Shown here one piece after another: positions 15,993 through 23,562 of a DNA stretch of 64,000 bases. The stretch's first letter is position 1, and each line of letters opens with the position of its first letter. Location: positions 59,996-123,995 of the forward strand of contig NZ_JAKSYH010000232.1 of assembly GCF_022829295.1 (NCBI RefSeq), read 5' to 3'. The translations under genes and the position numbers were made by a program. The notes under the pieces are model-generated. The model was not told the DNA's origin, did no database searches, and saw only the letters and a list, made by a program, of their open reading frames with translations. This DNA comes from Methylobacterium sp. J-088. GTDB taxonomy: Bacteria; Pseudomonadota; Alphaproteobacteria; Rhizobiales; Beijerinckiaceae.

Positions 15993-16382
15993 ATGACCAC
16001 CCGCCGCATCCTGCTCGCCGCTTTCGCCGTCGCCCCCATGCTGTTCGGCACCGCCGCCGGCGCCGCCGAGATGACCTACACGCCCGCCGCCTTCGAGGCC
16101 GCCCAGAAGGCCGGCAAGCCGATCCTCGTGCACATCACCGCCCCGTGGTGCACCACCTGCGCCGCCCAGAAGCCGATCCTGTCGAAGCTTGAGGCCGACC
16201 CGAAGTTCAAGGACCTGCAGGTGTTCGACGTCGACTTCGACAGCCGCAAGGACGTGGTCAAGCAGTTCGGCGCGACGATGCAGAGCACGCTCATCACCTA
16301 CAAGGGTGAGAAGGAGACCGGCCGCTCGGCCGGTGAGACCAAGCCCGAGGCGATCTCGTCGCTCCTCGACAAGGCGATCTGA
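15993..16382 (+). CDS. Periplasmic thioredoxin-fold protein
   Basis: 129 residues from ATG15993, preceded by GAAGGA; the longer open frame upstream is not needed. Residues 1-22 are a signal peptide. The mature domain has the active site APWCTTCAAQKP (Cys pair C-x2-C) and a later KFKDLQVFDVDF strand with a Thr-rich TLITYKG replacing the usual cis-Pro environment. CcdA follows six bases downstream, so the obvious role is to receive electrons from CcdA and reduce periplasmic disulfides or persulfides, comparable to the SoxW-SoxV pair. The natural substrate may be the pentapeptide or DsrE-like neighbour; that is inference. Confidence 0.85.
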   Translation: MTTRRILLAAFAVAPMLFGTAAGAAEMTYTPAAFEAAQKAGKPILVHITAPWCTTCAAQKPILSKLEADPKFKDLQVFDVDFDSRKDVVKQFGATMQSTLITYKGEKETGRSAGETKPEAISSLLDKAI

Positions 16383-16388
16383 GCCGTC

Positions 16389-17108
16389 ATGGTCACGAGC
16401 CTGGGCCTCGCCTTCCTCGCCGGCATCCTCTCGGTGCTGTCACCCTGCGTGCTGCCGCTGCTGCCGCTGGTGCTCGGCGCGGCGGCCTCGGAGCACAGGC
16501 TCGGCCCGGCGGCGCTCGCCGCCGGGCTCGCCCTGTCGTTCGTAGTGATCGGGCTGTTCGTGGCTACCGTCGGCTTCGCCATCGGCCTCGACGCCGGCAT
16601 CTTCCGGACCGGCGCAGCCATCATGCTCATCCTGATCGGGCTGGTCCTGATGGTCCCGGCAGCCCAGACTCGGTTGGCCGTGGCTGCCGGTCCGGTGAGC
16701 AACTGGACGGAAAGCCGTTTCGGCGGCTTCTCCACCGCCGGCCTGCTCGGTCAGTTCGGCGTCGGGGTGCTGCTCGGCGCGGTATGGAGCCCGTGCGTCG
16801 GGCCAACCCTCGGTGCGGCCTCGCTGCTCGCCTCCCAGGGTCGCGACCTCGGCGTCGTTGCGCTGACCATGCTCCTGTTCGGCCTCGGAGCCGCCCTGCC
16901 GCTCCTGCTACTCGGGACGCTGTCGCGCGAGGTGCTGATGCGCTGGCGCGACCGTATGATGGGGCTGGGCAAGGGGCTGAAGGCGGCGCTCGGCCTGATC
17001 CTCGTCGCCACCGGCCTGATGATCGCCTCGGGGTACGACAAGGCGGCCGAGACCGCGCTGGTCAACGCCTCGCCAGCGTGGCTGACCAACCTGACCACGC
17101 GCCTTTGA
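16389..17108 (+). CDS. ccdA: CcdA-type membrane thiol-electron transporter
   Basis: 239 residues with six predicted membrane segments. The two conserved cysteines are in SVLSPCVLP (segment 1) and VWSPCVGP (segment 4), the pair that relays electrons from cytoplasmic thioredoxin to periplasmic partners. This matches the CcdA/SoxV branch rather than full-length DsbD, since no periplasmic alpha or gamma domain is attached. It closes the operon with the exported thioredoxin immediately upstream. No cytochrome c maturation genes are nearby, so a dedicated role in this thiol module is more likely than general c-type biogenesis. Confidence 0.9.
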   Translation: MVTSLGLAFLAGILSVLSPCVLPLLPLVLGAAASEHRLGPAALAAGLALSFVVIGLFVATVGFAIGLDAGIFRTGAAIMLILIGLVLMVPAAQTRLAVAAGPVSNWTESRFGGFSTAGLLGQFGVGVLLGAVWSPCVGPTLGAASLLASQGRDLGVVALTMLLFGLGAALPLLLLGTLSREVLMRWRDRMMGLGKGLKAALGLILVATGLMIASGYDKAAETALVNASPAWLTNLTTRL

Positions 17109-17160
17109 CGCCCTGGATCGGACGAGTTCCGCATTCGCGTGGTTCGGCGGATCAGGAAGG

Positions 17161-17189
17161 ATGCGGGGATGCCTTCGGCATCTCCGCAT
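17161..17189. terminator. Hairpin between convergent ccdA and cupin genes
   Basis: ATGCGGGGATGCC pairs with GGCATCTCCGCAT around a TTC loop: 13 pairs with one G-U. There is no T-tract on either side, so it is a terminator-like or mRNA-end-protecting hairpin rather than a textbook intrinsic terminator. It lies in the 90-bp gap between the two stop codons. Confidence 0.55.
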
Positions 17190-17198
17190 TCGCAATGG

Positions 17199-17669
17199 TC
17201 ACGCCGCCCTGGCGGTGACCTTCTCATACGTGCCCGTCGCAACCTGCTCTTCGAGCTGGGCCTTGAAGTCCCCGATCCCGAGGACCTGGACGGGATTGCC
17301 CGCGTCGTCGAGGAACTCGTAGAGCGCGTCCTCGATGTTTCGGTTGCTGAAGAACACGATGGCGTCCTCGTCGCCGCCGCCTTCCATGTGCGGTTCGCCG
17401 TTCGCCATGCCGGATACGTAGCTGCCGGTCGGGCGGGTCTCCTTGTGGGTCCCATCCGGTCGATAGAACCTTAGCTCGCCCTGCATCACGAGCGTCACGT
17501 AGGGGCTCTTGTGCCGGTGCAGCATCACCTTCTGGTTCGCCGCGAACTTGAACACGACGTCGACGATGCGGTTCTCCTCGTCGACCTTTTAGACGAAGAA
17601 CGCGATGTGGGGGAGCCAATCGAGCGTCCGCCACGTGATGTTGGTGTCGTCGAACATGTGGTTCGGCAT
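17199..17669 (-). pseudogene. Cupin-domain gene interrupted by an in-frame TAA
   Basis: Reading from the minus-strand ATG at 17669 (GGGAGGAAA just upstream), 26 codons are followed by TAA at 17591-17589. The same frame then continues uninterrupted through KVDEENRIVDVVFKFAANQK and a cupin core with HRHKSPY, GELRFYRPDG and EPHMEGGGDEDAI to the stop at 17199. The split halves together make one 155-residue cupin-like protein of the acetylacetone-cleaving/anti-sigma ChrR-like type. A single C-or-T-to-A change in a tyrosine codon would explain it. Reinitiation at GTG17555 would yield the C-terminal 118 residues including the metal-binding histidines, so partial function cannot be excluded. A sequencing error is the alternative. 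Confidence 0.8.
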
Positions 17670-18016
17670 CTCGTTTCCTCCCGTTCCCACATCCGGCCGC
17701 TCACGGGCGACGCACGCCTTTCCGCCGCGTCGGATGGATTTCGTTGAGGCAACGTTTCCCGCCGTTAGTCGATGCACCCGCAGTGCGAATGGTCGACCAA
17801 GTTCGAGATGCGGTCTCCTCGCTACACCACGCGGCTGGATGAGTTGCCGGTAGTTGCCGCGGCGTGACGCCGATCGATGGCGGGCGTAGCCGGCGCATCG
17901 CGACGATGCCTGGCGCCGGCAGGCGGGCCGAGCCCGCGATGGTCCCCCGGCAAACGGAGGCGGGCCGAGTTTCTCGGCGACGGACGGGTGCCGGAAGAAT
18001 GCCGGCAAGCCCGCAC
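17670..18016. other. Junction interval between accessory region and comEC
   Basis: About 350 bases with no credible gene. Any open frames here are overlaps of other readings. It separates the broken cupin gene from the point where comEC sequence stops, so the recombination breakpoint is at or near 18,016. No inverted repeat, integrase remnant or direct repeat was found by eye. Confidence 0.45.
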
Positions 18017-18886
18017 CTATGAGACCACGTGGTAGATGCCGGCGGCGCGCAGGGCATCGTTGCTGGCCGGGCCAATCAGCCCACGCTTGCCGGTCACCAG
18101 GGCGGCCGCCACCGCCCCCGCCTGGCCGCCCTCGGCCTCGGCGATCCGGCGGGTCAGGACGTTGCGGGCCTCGTCCAACATCGCGGCGAGACGCAGGCGC
18201 AGGGGCGGCGGTTCCGTGGGGGCTCGGATTTTGACGGCGCCGACGAGCGAGCCAACCGCGCCGATCCCCTGAAAATACGCGTCCCGGGCGAAGTCGTAGC
18301 CGCCGGGCCGGGCCGCCTCCGGAGGCGGCAGGAGGCGCGCAGTCGCCGCGATGGTTTCGCCCGGCCGCGGGATCGGCGTCTTGCGGAACGAGACGCGCAC
18401 CCGGGCCGGCCGCACCTCCGGGCCGAGCCCGGCAAAGCTGTCCACCCGGATCACCAGCCGGGCGCCGACCTCGCGCTCGTCGAGTGCCTCGATCGTCCCG
18501 GTGAGCGGCCCGATCGTGGTCCGTGTCAGGATCGGCGCGGCCACCTGCGCGACACGCCAGGTCGCCGCCGCGAAGCCGAGGAACGCGAACCCCGCGGCGA
18601 GCGCCAGCGCCATCGCCACCGGCCGCGCCCCCAGGAACGGCACAGGCGCGAGTGCCAGTGCGGCCCCGATCAGCGGGGCAGCCAGGACGGGCGTACCGTC
18701 CGCGACCCCGAAATACAGCAGGATCCCGGCCCCGAAGGCGACCGCCAGCCAGGGGAACAGGCGGCGCTGCTCGGCCTCCTGGGCAAGGCCCTCGGCCACC
18801 CAATGCCGGAAAGCCGGAAGCGCGGGCGCACGCGGGGCGGCGAGCACAAGGGCGCCCCCCGTCAGCCTCGCGCCGATCCGCCGCAT
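18017..18886 (-). pseudogene. comEC: comEC/rec2 DNA-uptake channel, 3' truncated
   Basis: 289 residues corresponding to the N-terminal part of ComEC/Rec2: membrane segments at about 40-125, the DUF4131-type soluble domain (GTIEALDEREVGARLVIRVD, then PRPGETIAATARL) and the GYDFARDAYFQGIGAVG region. The frame stops directly after AAGIYHVVS, where intact proteins continue with ISGLHM and the competence membrane domain followed by a metallo-beta-lactamase domain. Those parts, usually more than half of the protein, are missing, and nothing resembling them appears in the next kilobase. The remaining N-terminal part cannot form a channel, so natural transformation through this gene should be lost. 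Divergent gltX is the normal neighbour. Confidence 0.85.
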
Positions 18887-19067
18887 TGCCCCTGCCTCGA
18901 TCCGCGCGACCTGTCGTCGGCGGCCGGGCGATTCCCCGGGCGATTCTTAACGCATCCGCGGCCCCGTGCTACAGGCGCCGCTTCGTGCTACGGGCGCCCT
19001 TTCGAGCCTGCCCGTGTCGCGCTCACCGTCTCGCGCTTCCCGCCTCGCCCCCGAACATACCGGACCG

Positions 19068-20495
19068 ATGTCCTCAGCCGTCGTCACGCGCTTCGCCCCC
19101 TCGCCCACCGGCTACCTGCATATCGGCGGGGCTCGCACGGCGCTGTTCAACTGGCTCTATGCCCGCCACACGGGCGGCCGGATGCTGCTGCGCATCGAGG
19201 ACACCGATCGGGAGCGCTCGACCAAGGGCGCGATCGACGCGATTCTCGACGGGCTCACTTGGCTGGGCCTCGACTGGGACGGCGACGTGGTGTTCCAGTT
19301 CGCCCGCGCCGAGCGCCATCGCGCCGTGGCCGAGGAGTTGCTGGCCGCGGGGCGCGCCTATCATTGCTACGCCACCGCCGAGGAACTCACGCAGATGCGG
19401 GACAGTGCCCGCGCCGAGGGGCGGGCCCCGCGCTACGACGGCCGCTGGCGCGACCGCGATCCGTCCGACGCGCCCGCCGGTGTCAAGCCGGTGATCCGTC
19501 TGCGCGCGCCCGCCGAGGGTGAGACCGTGGTGGAGGACGCCGTCCAGGGTCGGGTGACCTGGGCCAACAAGGATCTCGACGATCTCGTCCTGCTGCGCTC
19601 GGACGGAAACCCGACTTACATGCTCGCCGTGGTGGTCGACGACCACGACATGGGCGTCACCCAGGTGATCCGCGGCGACGACCACCTCACCAATGCCGCC
19701 CGCCAGGCCCAGATCTTCTCGGCGCTCGGCTGGGACATCCCCAAGATGGCCCATATCCCGCTGATCCACGGGGCGGACGGGGCCAAGCTCTCGAAACGCC
19801 ACGGGGCGCTCGGCGTCGAGGCCTATCGCGACCTCGGCTACCTGCCGGCGGCGCTCCGCAACTACCTCGTGCGGCTCGGCTGGAGCCATGGCGACCAGGA
19901 GGTGTTCTCCACCGAGGAGATGATCGCGGCCTTCGATCTCGGCTCGGTGGGGCGTTCCGCGGCCCGGTTCGACTTCGCCAAGCTCGCCAACCTCAACGGC
20001 CTCTACATCCGCGGCAGCGCCGATGCCGACCTCGTCGCGGCGATCGAGACGATCCTGCCGCAGGTCGGGCCCGAGCGCGGCCTGTCGGCGCCGCTGCCAC
20101 CGGATCTCAAGGACAAGCTCACCCTGGCCATGCCGGGGCTGAAGGAGCGGGCCAAGACCCTGATCGAACTCCTCGACAGCGCCTACTACCTCTACGCCCA
20201 GCGCCCGTTGGGGCTCGACGACAAGGCCCGCGCGCTTCTCTCCGATGAGGGCCGTGCGCGCCTCGCTGGCGTGAAGCCGGCCTTGGAGGCGCTCCCCGCG
20301 TGGAGCGCGGCCTCGACCGAGGGCGCGGTGCGCCAGTACGCGGAGGAAGCGGGCTGCAAGCTCGGTCAGGTGGCCCAGCCCCTGCGGGCGGCGCTCACCG
20401 GCCGCACCACCTCCCCGCCCCTGTTCGACGTGATGGCGGTGCTCGGTCGGGACGAGACCCTGGCTCGCCTCGGCGATCAGGCGCCGCAGGACTGA
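19068..20495 (+). CDS. gltX: Glutamate-tRNA ligase
   Basis: 475 residues, the usual length. It charges tRNA-Glu (and tRNA-Gln in organisms using the amidotransferase route) in the cytoplasm. The class I signatures are APSPTGYLHIGGART near the N-terminus (HIGH-type) and KLSKRHG around residue 240 (KMSKS-type). ATG19068 is chosen over the in-frame upstream ATG because it begins one residue cluster before the conserved VVTRFAPSPTG; the extra 34 residues are low-complexity. The gene is divergent from truncated comEC and is followed by gltA. Confidence 0.96.
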   Translation: MSSAVVTRFAPSPTGYLHIGGARTALFNWLYARHTGGRMLLRIEDTDRERSTKGAIDAILDGLTWLGLDWDGDVVFQFARAERHRAVAEELLAAGRAYHCYATAEELTQMRDSARAEGRAPRYDGRWRDRDPSDAPAGVKPVIRLRAPAEGETVVEDAVQGRVTWANKDLDDLVLLRSDGNPTYMLAVVVDDHDMGVTQVIRGDDHLTNAARQAQIFSALGWDIPKMAHIPLIHGADGAKLSKRHGALGVEAYRDLGYLPAALRNYLVRLGWSHGDQEVFSTEEMIAAFDLGSVGRSAARFDFAKLANLNGLYIRGSADADLVAAIETILPQVGPERGLSAPLPPDLKDKLTLAMPGLKERAKTLIELLDSAYYLYAQRPLGLDDKARALLSDEGRARLAGVKPALEALPAWSAASTEGAVRQYAEEAGCKLGQVAQPLRAALTGRTTSPPLFDVMAVLGRDETLARLGDQAPQD

Positions 20496-20731
20496 CGCCG
20501 GCCGGGAACCGCGGGCTACGGCCTGGATTTCGCATGGTGCGATTCGTTTGACGAATTCGCTTGGCGTCGGGGTTGGGTTGTCACCGACCCCGTTGCTGCT
20601 GCAGTGCCGTTTGGGTAACCCATGCCAGTGAGCACCCGCAGCATAACGCGGTGTGCTTGAGGCCCCCGGGGCCGATTCGGCACAGCCCGGGTCCGGCATC
20701 CGCCACGTCGCCAGAGAAGGGTCCACGATCC

Positions 20732-22021
20732 ATGAGCGCACCCAGCACCATCACCGTGGATGGCAAGTCGATCGAATTGCCGGTGAAAACCGGCACGATC
20801 GGGCCGGACGTCATCGATATCGGCAAGCTCTACGCCCAGACCGGCGCCTTCACCTTCGATCCGGGCTTCACCTCGACGGCGAGCTGCGAATCAAAGATCA
20901 CCTACATCGACGGCGACGAGGGCGTGCTGCTCTACCGCGGCTACCCGATCGAGCAGCTCGCCGAGAAGGGCGACTTCCTCGAGACCTGCTACCTGATGCT
21001 GTTCGGCGCCCTGCCGACCGCCGGCCAGCGGGCCGATTTCGAGTATCGGGTCACGCGCCACACCATGGTGCACGACCAGATGAACCGGTTCTTCACCGGC
21101 TTCCGCCGCGACGCGCACCCGATGGCCGTGATGGTGGCCTCGGTCGGCGCCCTCTCGGCCTTCTACCACGACTCGACCGACATTACGGACGAGAGCCAGC
21201 GGCTGATCGCGTCGATCCGCATGATCGCCAAGATGCCGACGCTCGCCGCGATGGCCTACAAGTACTCGATCGGCCAGCCCTTCGTGTATCCGAAAAACGA
21301 CCTCGACTACACCTCGAACTTCCTGCGGATGTGTTACGCAGTTCCGTGTGAAGAGTACGAGGTCAACCCGGTCTTCGCCAAGGCGCTCGACAAGATTTTC
21401 ATCCTGCATGCCGACCACGAGCAGAACGCCTCGACCTCGACGGTGCGGCTTGCCGGCTCCTCGGGTGCCAACCCGTTCGCCTGTATCGCGGCCGGCGTCG
21501 CCTGCCTGTGGGGGCCGGCCCATGGCGGTGCCAACGAGGCCGCGCTCAAGATGCTGATGGAGATCGGCACGCCGGAGAACGTCGGCAAGTACGTTGCCAA
21601 GGCCAAGGACAAGAACGACCCGTTCCGGCTGATGGGCTTCGGCCACCGGGTCTACAAGAACTATGATCCGCGCGCCCGGATCATGCAGAGCACCACCCAT
21701 CAGGTGCTGAAGGAGCTCGGCAAGACCGACGATCCGCTGCTCCACGTCGCCCTGGAGCTGGAGCAGATCGCACTCAAGGACGAGTACTTCATCGAGAAGA
21801 AGCTCTACCCGAACATCGATTTCTACTCCGGCATCACCCTCAAGGCGATGGGCTTCCCGACCGACATGTTCACGGTGCTGTTCGCGGTGGCCCGCACGGT
21901 CGGCTGGATCGCCCAGTGGGCCGAGATGATCGAGGATCCGTCGCAGAAGATCGGCCGCCCGCGCCAGCTCTACGTGGGTCCGGCCCAGCGCGACTACGTG
22001 GCGGTCGATCAGCGCAGCTGA
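20732..22021 (+). CDS. gltA: Citrate synthase
   Basis: 429 residues, typical of the type II hexameric enzymes of proteobacteria. It condenses acetyl-CoA and oxaloacetate in the TCA cycle. Conserved parts include the ADHEQNASTSTVRLAGSSG helix pair, GPAHGGANEAALKML with catalytic His, and GFGHRVYKNYDPRA with the second His and Arg. Catalytic Asp is in the following IDFYSG segment. Start ATG20732 follows a 236-bp gap after gltX that contains a TTGACG hexamer near 20,548 but no matching -10, so the promoter is not defined. Confidence 0.97.
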   Translation: MSAPSTITVDGKSIELPVKTGTIGPDVIDIGKLYAQTGAFTFDPGFTSTASCESKITYIDGDEGVLLYRGYPIEQLAEKGDFLETCYLMLFGALPTAGQRADFEYRVTRHTMVHDQMNRFFTGFRRDAHPMAVMVASVGALSAFYHDSTDITDESQRLIASIRMIAKMPTLAAMAYKYSIGQPFVYPKNDLDYTSNFLRMCYAVPCEEYEVNPVFAKALDKIFILHADHEQNASTSTVRLAGSSGANPFACIAAGVACLWGPAHGGANEAALKMLMEIGTPENVGKYVAKAKDKNDPFRLMGFGHRVYKNYDPRARIMQSTTHQVLKELGKTDDPLLHVALELEQIALKDEYFIEKKLYPNIDFYSGITLKAMGFPTDMFTVLFAVARTVGWIAQWAEMIEDPSQKIGRPRQLYVGPAQRDYVAVDQRS

Positions 22022-22029
22022 GGCGGGAC

Positions 22030-22968
22030 CTGTCGCGGGACGCAACCAGCGGGGCGGCCGAGAGGCCGCCCTTCGTATTTGCAGAGGCGAACGCGCTCCG
22101 CCTGTCCTATCGACCGCCCTACTACTGGGCGGCGATCCGCGCGTTCCTGGCCAAGCGGGTGATCCCGGGCGTCGAGACGACGGATCCCGCGGCGGCCTAC
22201 GCGCGCACGATCAGCGTCGCGGGGCGGCACGGGCTCCTGAGGGTGGCGCCCGGCGAGGAGGGCCTGCACGTCGCGCTGCGCGGCGTCGAGGCCGGGCACG
22301 CAGAATCTGTCGGCGGGCGCCTGCGCCACCTGTTCGACTGCGACGCCGATCCCGGCGCCATCGCGACCTGCCTCGCCGGGGATCCGGTCCTGGCCCCGCT
22401 CGTCGCCGCGCGGCCGGGATTGCGCCTGCCGGGGGCGTGGGACCCTTTCGAGACCGGCTGTCGGGCGATCCTCGGCCAGCAGGTGTCGGTGGCGGCCGCG
22501 ACTGGGCTCGCCGGCAAGTTGGTGGCGGCGTTCGGCACACCGCTCGCGGAGCCGATGGGCGGCCTGACCCACGTCTTTCCCGCGCCGGCGGACCTGGTCG
22601 AGGCGGATGTCGCCCTGGCGCTCAACATGCCGCGGGCCCGTGGCGCGGCGATCCGGGCGCTGGCCGCGGCGGCGCTGGCCGACCCGGACCTGTTCGCCCC
22701 GGCCGAGTCCCTGGAGGCCGCGGTGCTCCGCTTCACGGCGATCCGCGGGATCGGTCCCTGGACGGCGCAGTATATCGCCATGCGGGCGCTCAAGCTGCCC
22801 GACGCCCTGCCGGTGGGCGATGTCGGGCTGTTGCGGGCGCTGGAGACCGGCACCGGGCGGCCGAGTCCGGCGGAGCTCCTGGCCCGGGCGGAGGCGTGGC
22901 GCCCGTTTCGGGCCTACGCGGCACAGCACCTCTGGGCGGCCGACGAGGCGACCGTGAAGGGGTGGTGA
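22030..22968 (+). CDS. alkA: DNA-3-methyladenine glycosylase II (AlkA family), start unclear
   Basis: The frame encodes an AlkA-type base-excision glycosylase: N-terminal segment (LSYRPPYYW), DPFETGCRAILGQQVSVAAA, the helix-hairpin-helix AIRGIGPWTAQYIAMRAL, then PVGDVGLLRAL with the catalytic Asp, and the EAWRPFRAYAAQHLW tail matching the E. coli end. The coordinate given is the first codon (CTG) after gltA in this frame. No ATG, GTG or TTG lies in frame between the gltA stop and the conserved N-terminus. The only standard start is GTG21916, inside gltA, giving 350 residues and a 106-bp overlap. Either the start is non-canonical or the N-terminus has been altered. Confidence 0.8.
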   Translation: MSRDATSGAAERPPFVFAEANALRLSYRPPYYWAAIRAFLAKRVIPGVETTDPAAAYARTISVAGRHGLLRVAPGEEGLHVALRGVEAGHAESVGGRLRHLFDCDADPGAIATCLAGDPVLAPLVAARPGLRLPGAWDPFETGCRAILGQQVSVAAATGLAGKLVAAFGTPLAEPMGGLTHVFPAPADLVEADVALALNMPRARGAAIRALAAAALADPDLFAPAESLEAAVLRFTAIRGIGPWTAQYIAMRALKLPDALPVGDVGLLRALETGTGRPSPAELLARAEAWRPFRAYAAQHLWAADEATVKGW

Positions 22969-23040
22969 GGCGGCCGGCAGGCTCATAGTCCGCGTCGCCG
23001 GTATCGGCTAAGCTTGCGGCCGGCCGGGGGCTCTGGTTCG

Positions 23041-23289
23041 ATGTCGGAAGCGGAGAGCGAAGCGCGCGACACGCTCGTGGCGAACGAGCGGATCACGTTC
23101 TCGGCGACCTACGTCAACGGCCTCGCTGTCGCGATCTTCGCCGTCGGCGGTTTCGCGCCGTTCGTCTCGACCGCCCTTTCGGATCGTCCGCACTTCGCGC
23201 CCGTGCTCATCGCCATGGTGGTTTGCTGGATCATGAGTGGCGCCATGCATTGGGCCGTGAGGTACGCATTGCGGAACCTCCGGCCATGA
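23041..23289 (+). CDS. Small membrane protein, two-segment
   Basis: 82 residues from ATG23041. A charged N-terminus of about 20 residues (SEAESEARDTLVANERIT) is followed by two hydrophobic segments, about 22-45 and 55-75, and a basic C-terminal tail (RYALRNLRP), predicting both ends in the cytoplasm. No family recognised. It overlaps the next tiny ORF by four bases (ATGA), so both are probably co-translated. It is followed by a perfect hairpin and convergent parC. Confidence 0.65.
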   Translation: MSEAESEARDTLVANERITFSATYVNGLAVAIFAVGGFAPFVSTALSDRPHFAPVLIAMVVCWIMSGAMHWAVRYALRNLRP

Positions 23290-23381
23290 CGACAGCCCAG
23301 CTTCTCCTCCTGCTCGCGGTTCCGATCGGCGGCGGCGTGCTCGCCTTCGGTGCGCTCTGGCTCGCCCAGCGGGCGCATTGA
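23286..23381 (+). CDS. 31-residue single-span membrane peptide
   Basis: ATG23286 overlaps the stop of the 82-residue gene as ATGA. The 31-residue product starts MTTAQLLLLLAVPIGGG and continues as one hydrophobic segment to WLAQRAH. Overlap-coupled translation and a complete membrane helix argue that it is real and that it may partner the upstream protein. Confidence 0.55.
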   Translation: MTTAQLLLLLAVPIGGGVLAFGALWLAQRAH

Positions 23382-23485
23382 GGACAGGGGCCTCCGCACC
23401 GCGGAAACCACGCCCAATCGCGCCCTCTTTCTGAGCTGCGGCAGAGCCGTCCCGAAGGATGGCTTCAGGAGCCGCGGTGCTCGCT

Positions 23486-23507
23486 GGAGGCCTCTTTCGA
23501 GGCCTCC
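23486..23507. terminator. Perfect 9-bp hairpin between convergent genes
   Basis: GGAGGCCTC, loop TTTC, GAGGCCTCC. It lies between the membrane-peptide pair and the 3' end of parC. No T-tract is present on either strand, so termination strength is uncertain. Confidence 0.5.
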
Positions 23508-23562
23508 GCCATGCTCCGGCACCTCAGACGAGGGGGGCGAACTGGAACGCGCCCGCCCTCTC

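Noticed and set aside
17589..17591. Recoding of the cupin TAA as an amino acid
   Set aside because: TAA is not used for selenocysteine or pyrrolysine; no recoding element visible. A simple nonsense mutation or sequence error is enough.
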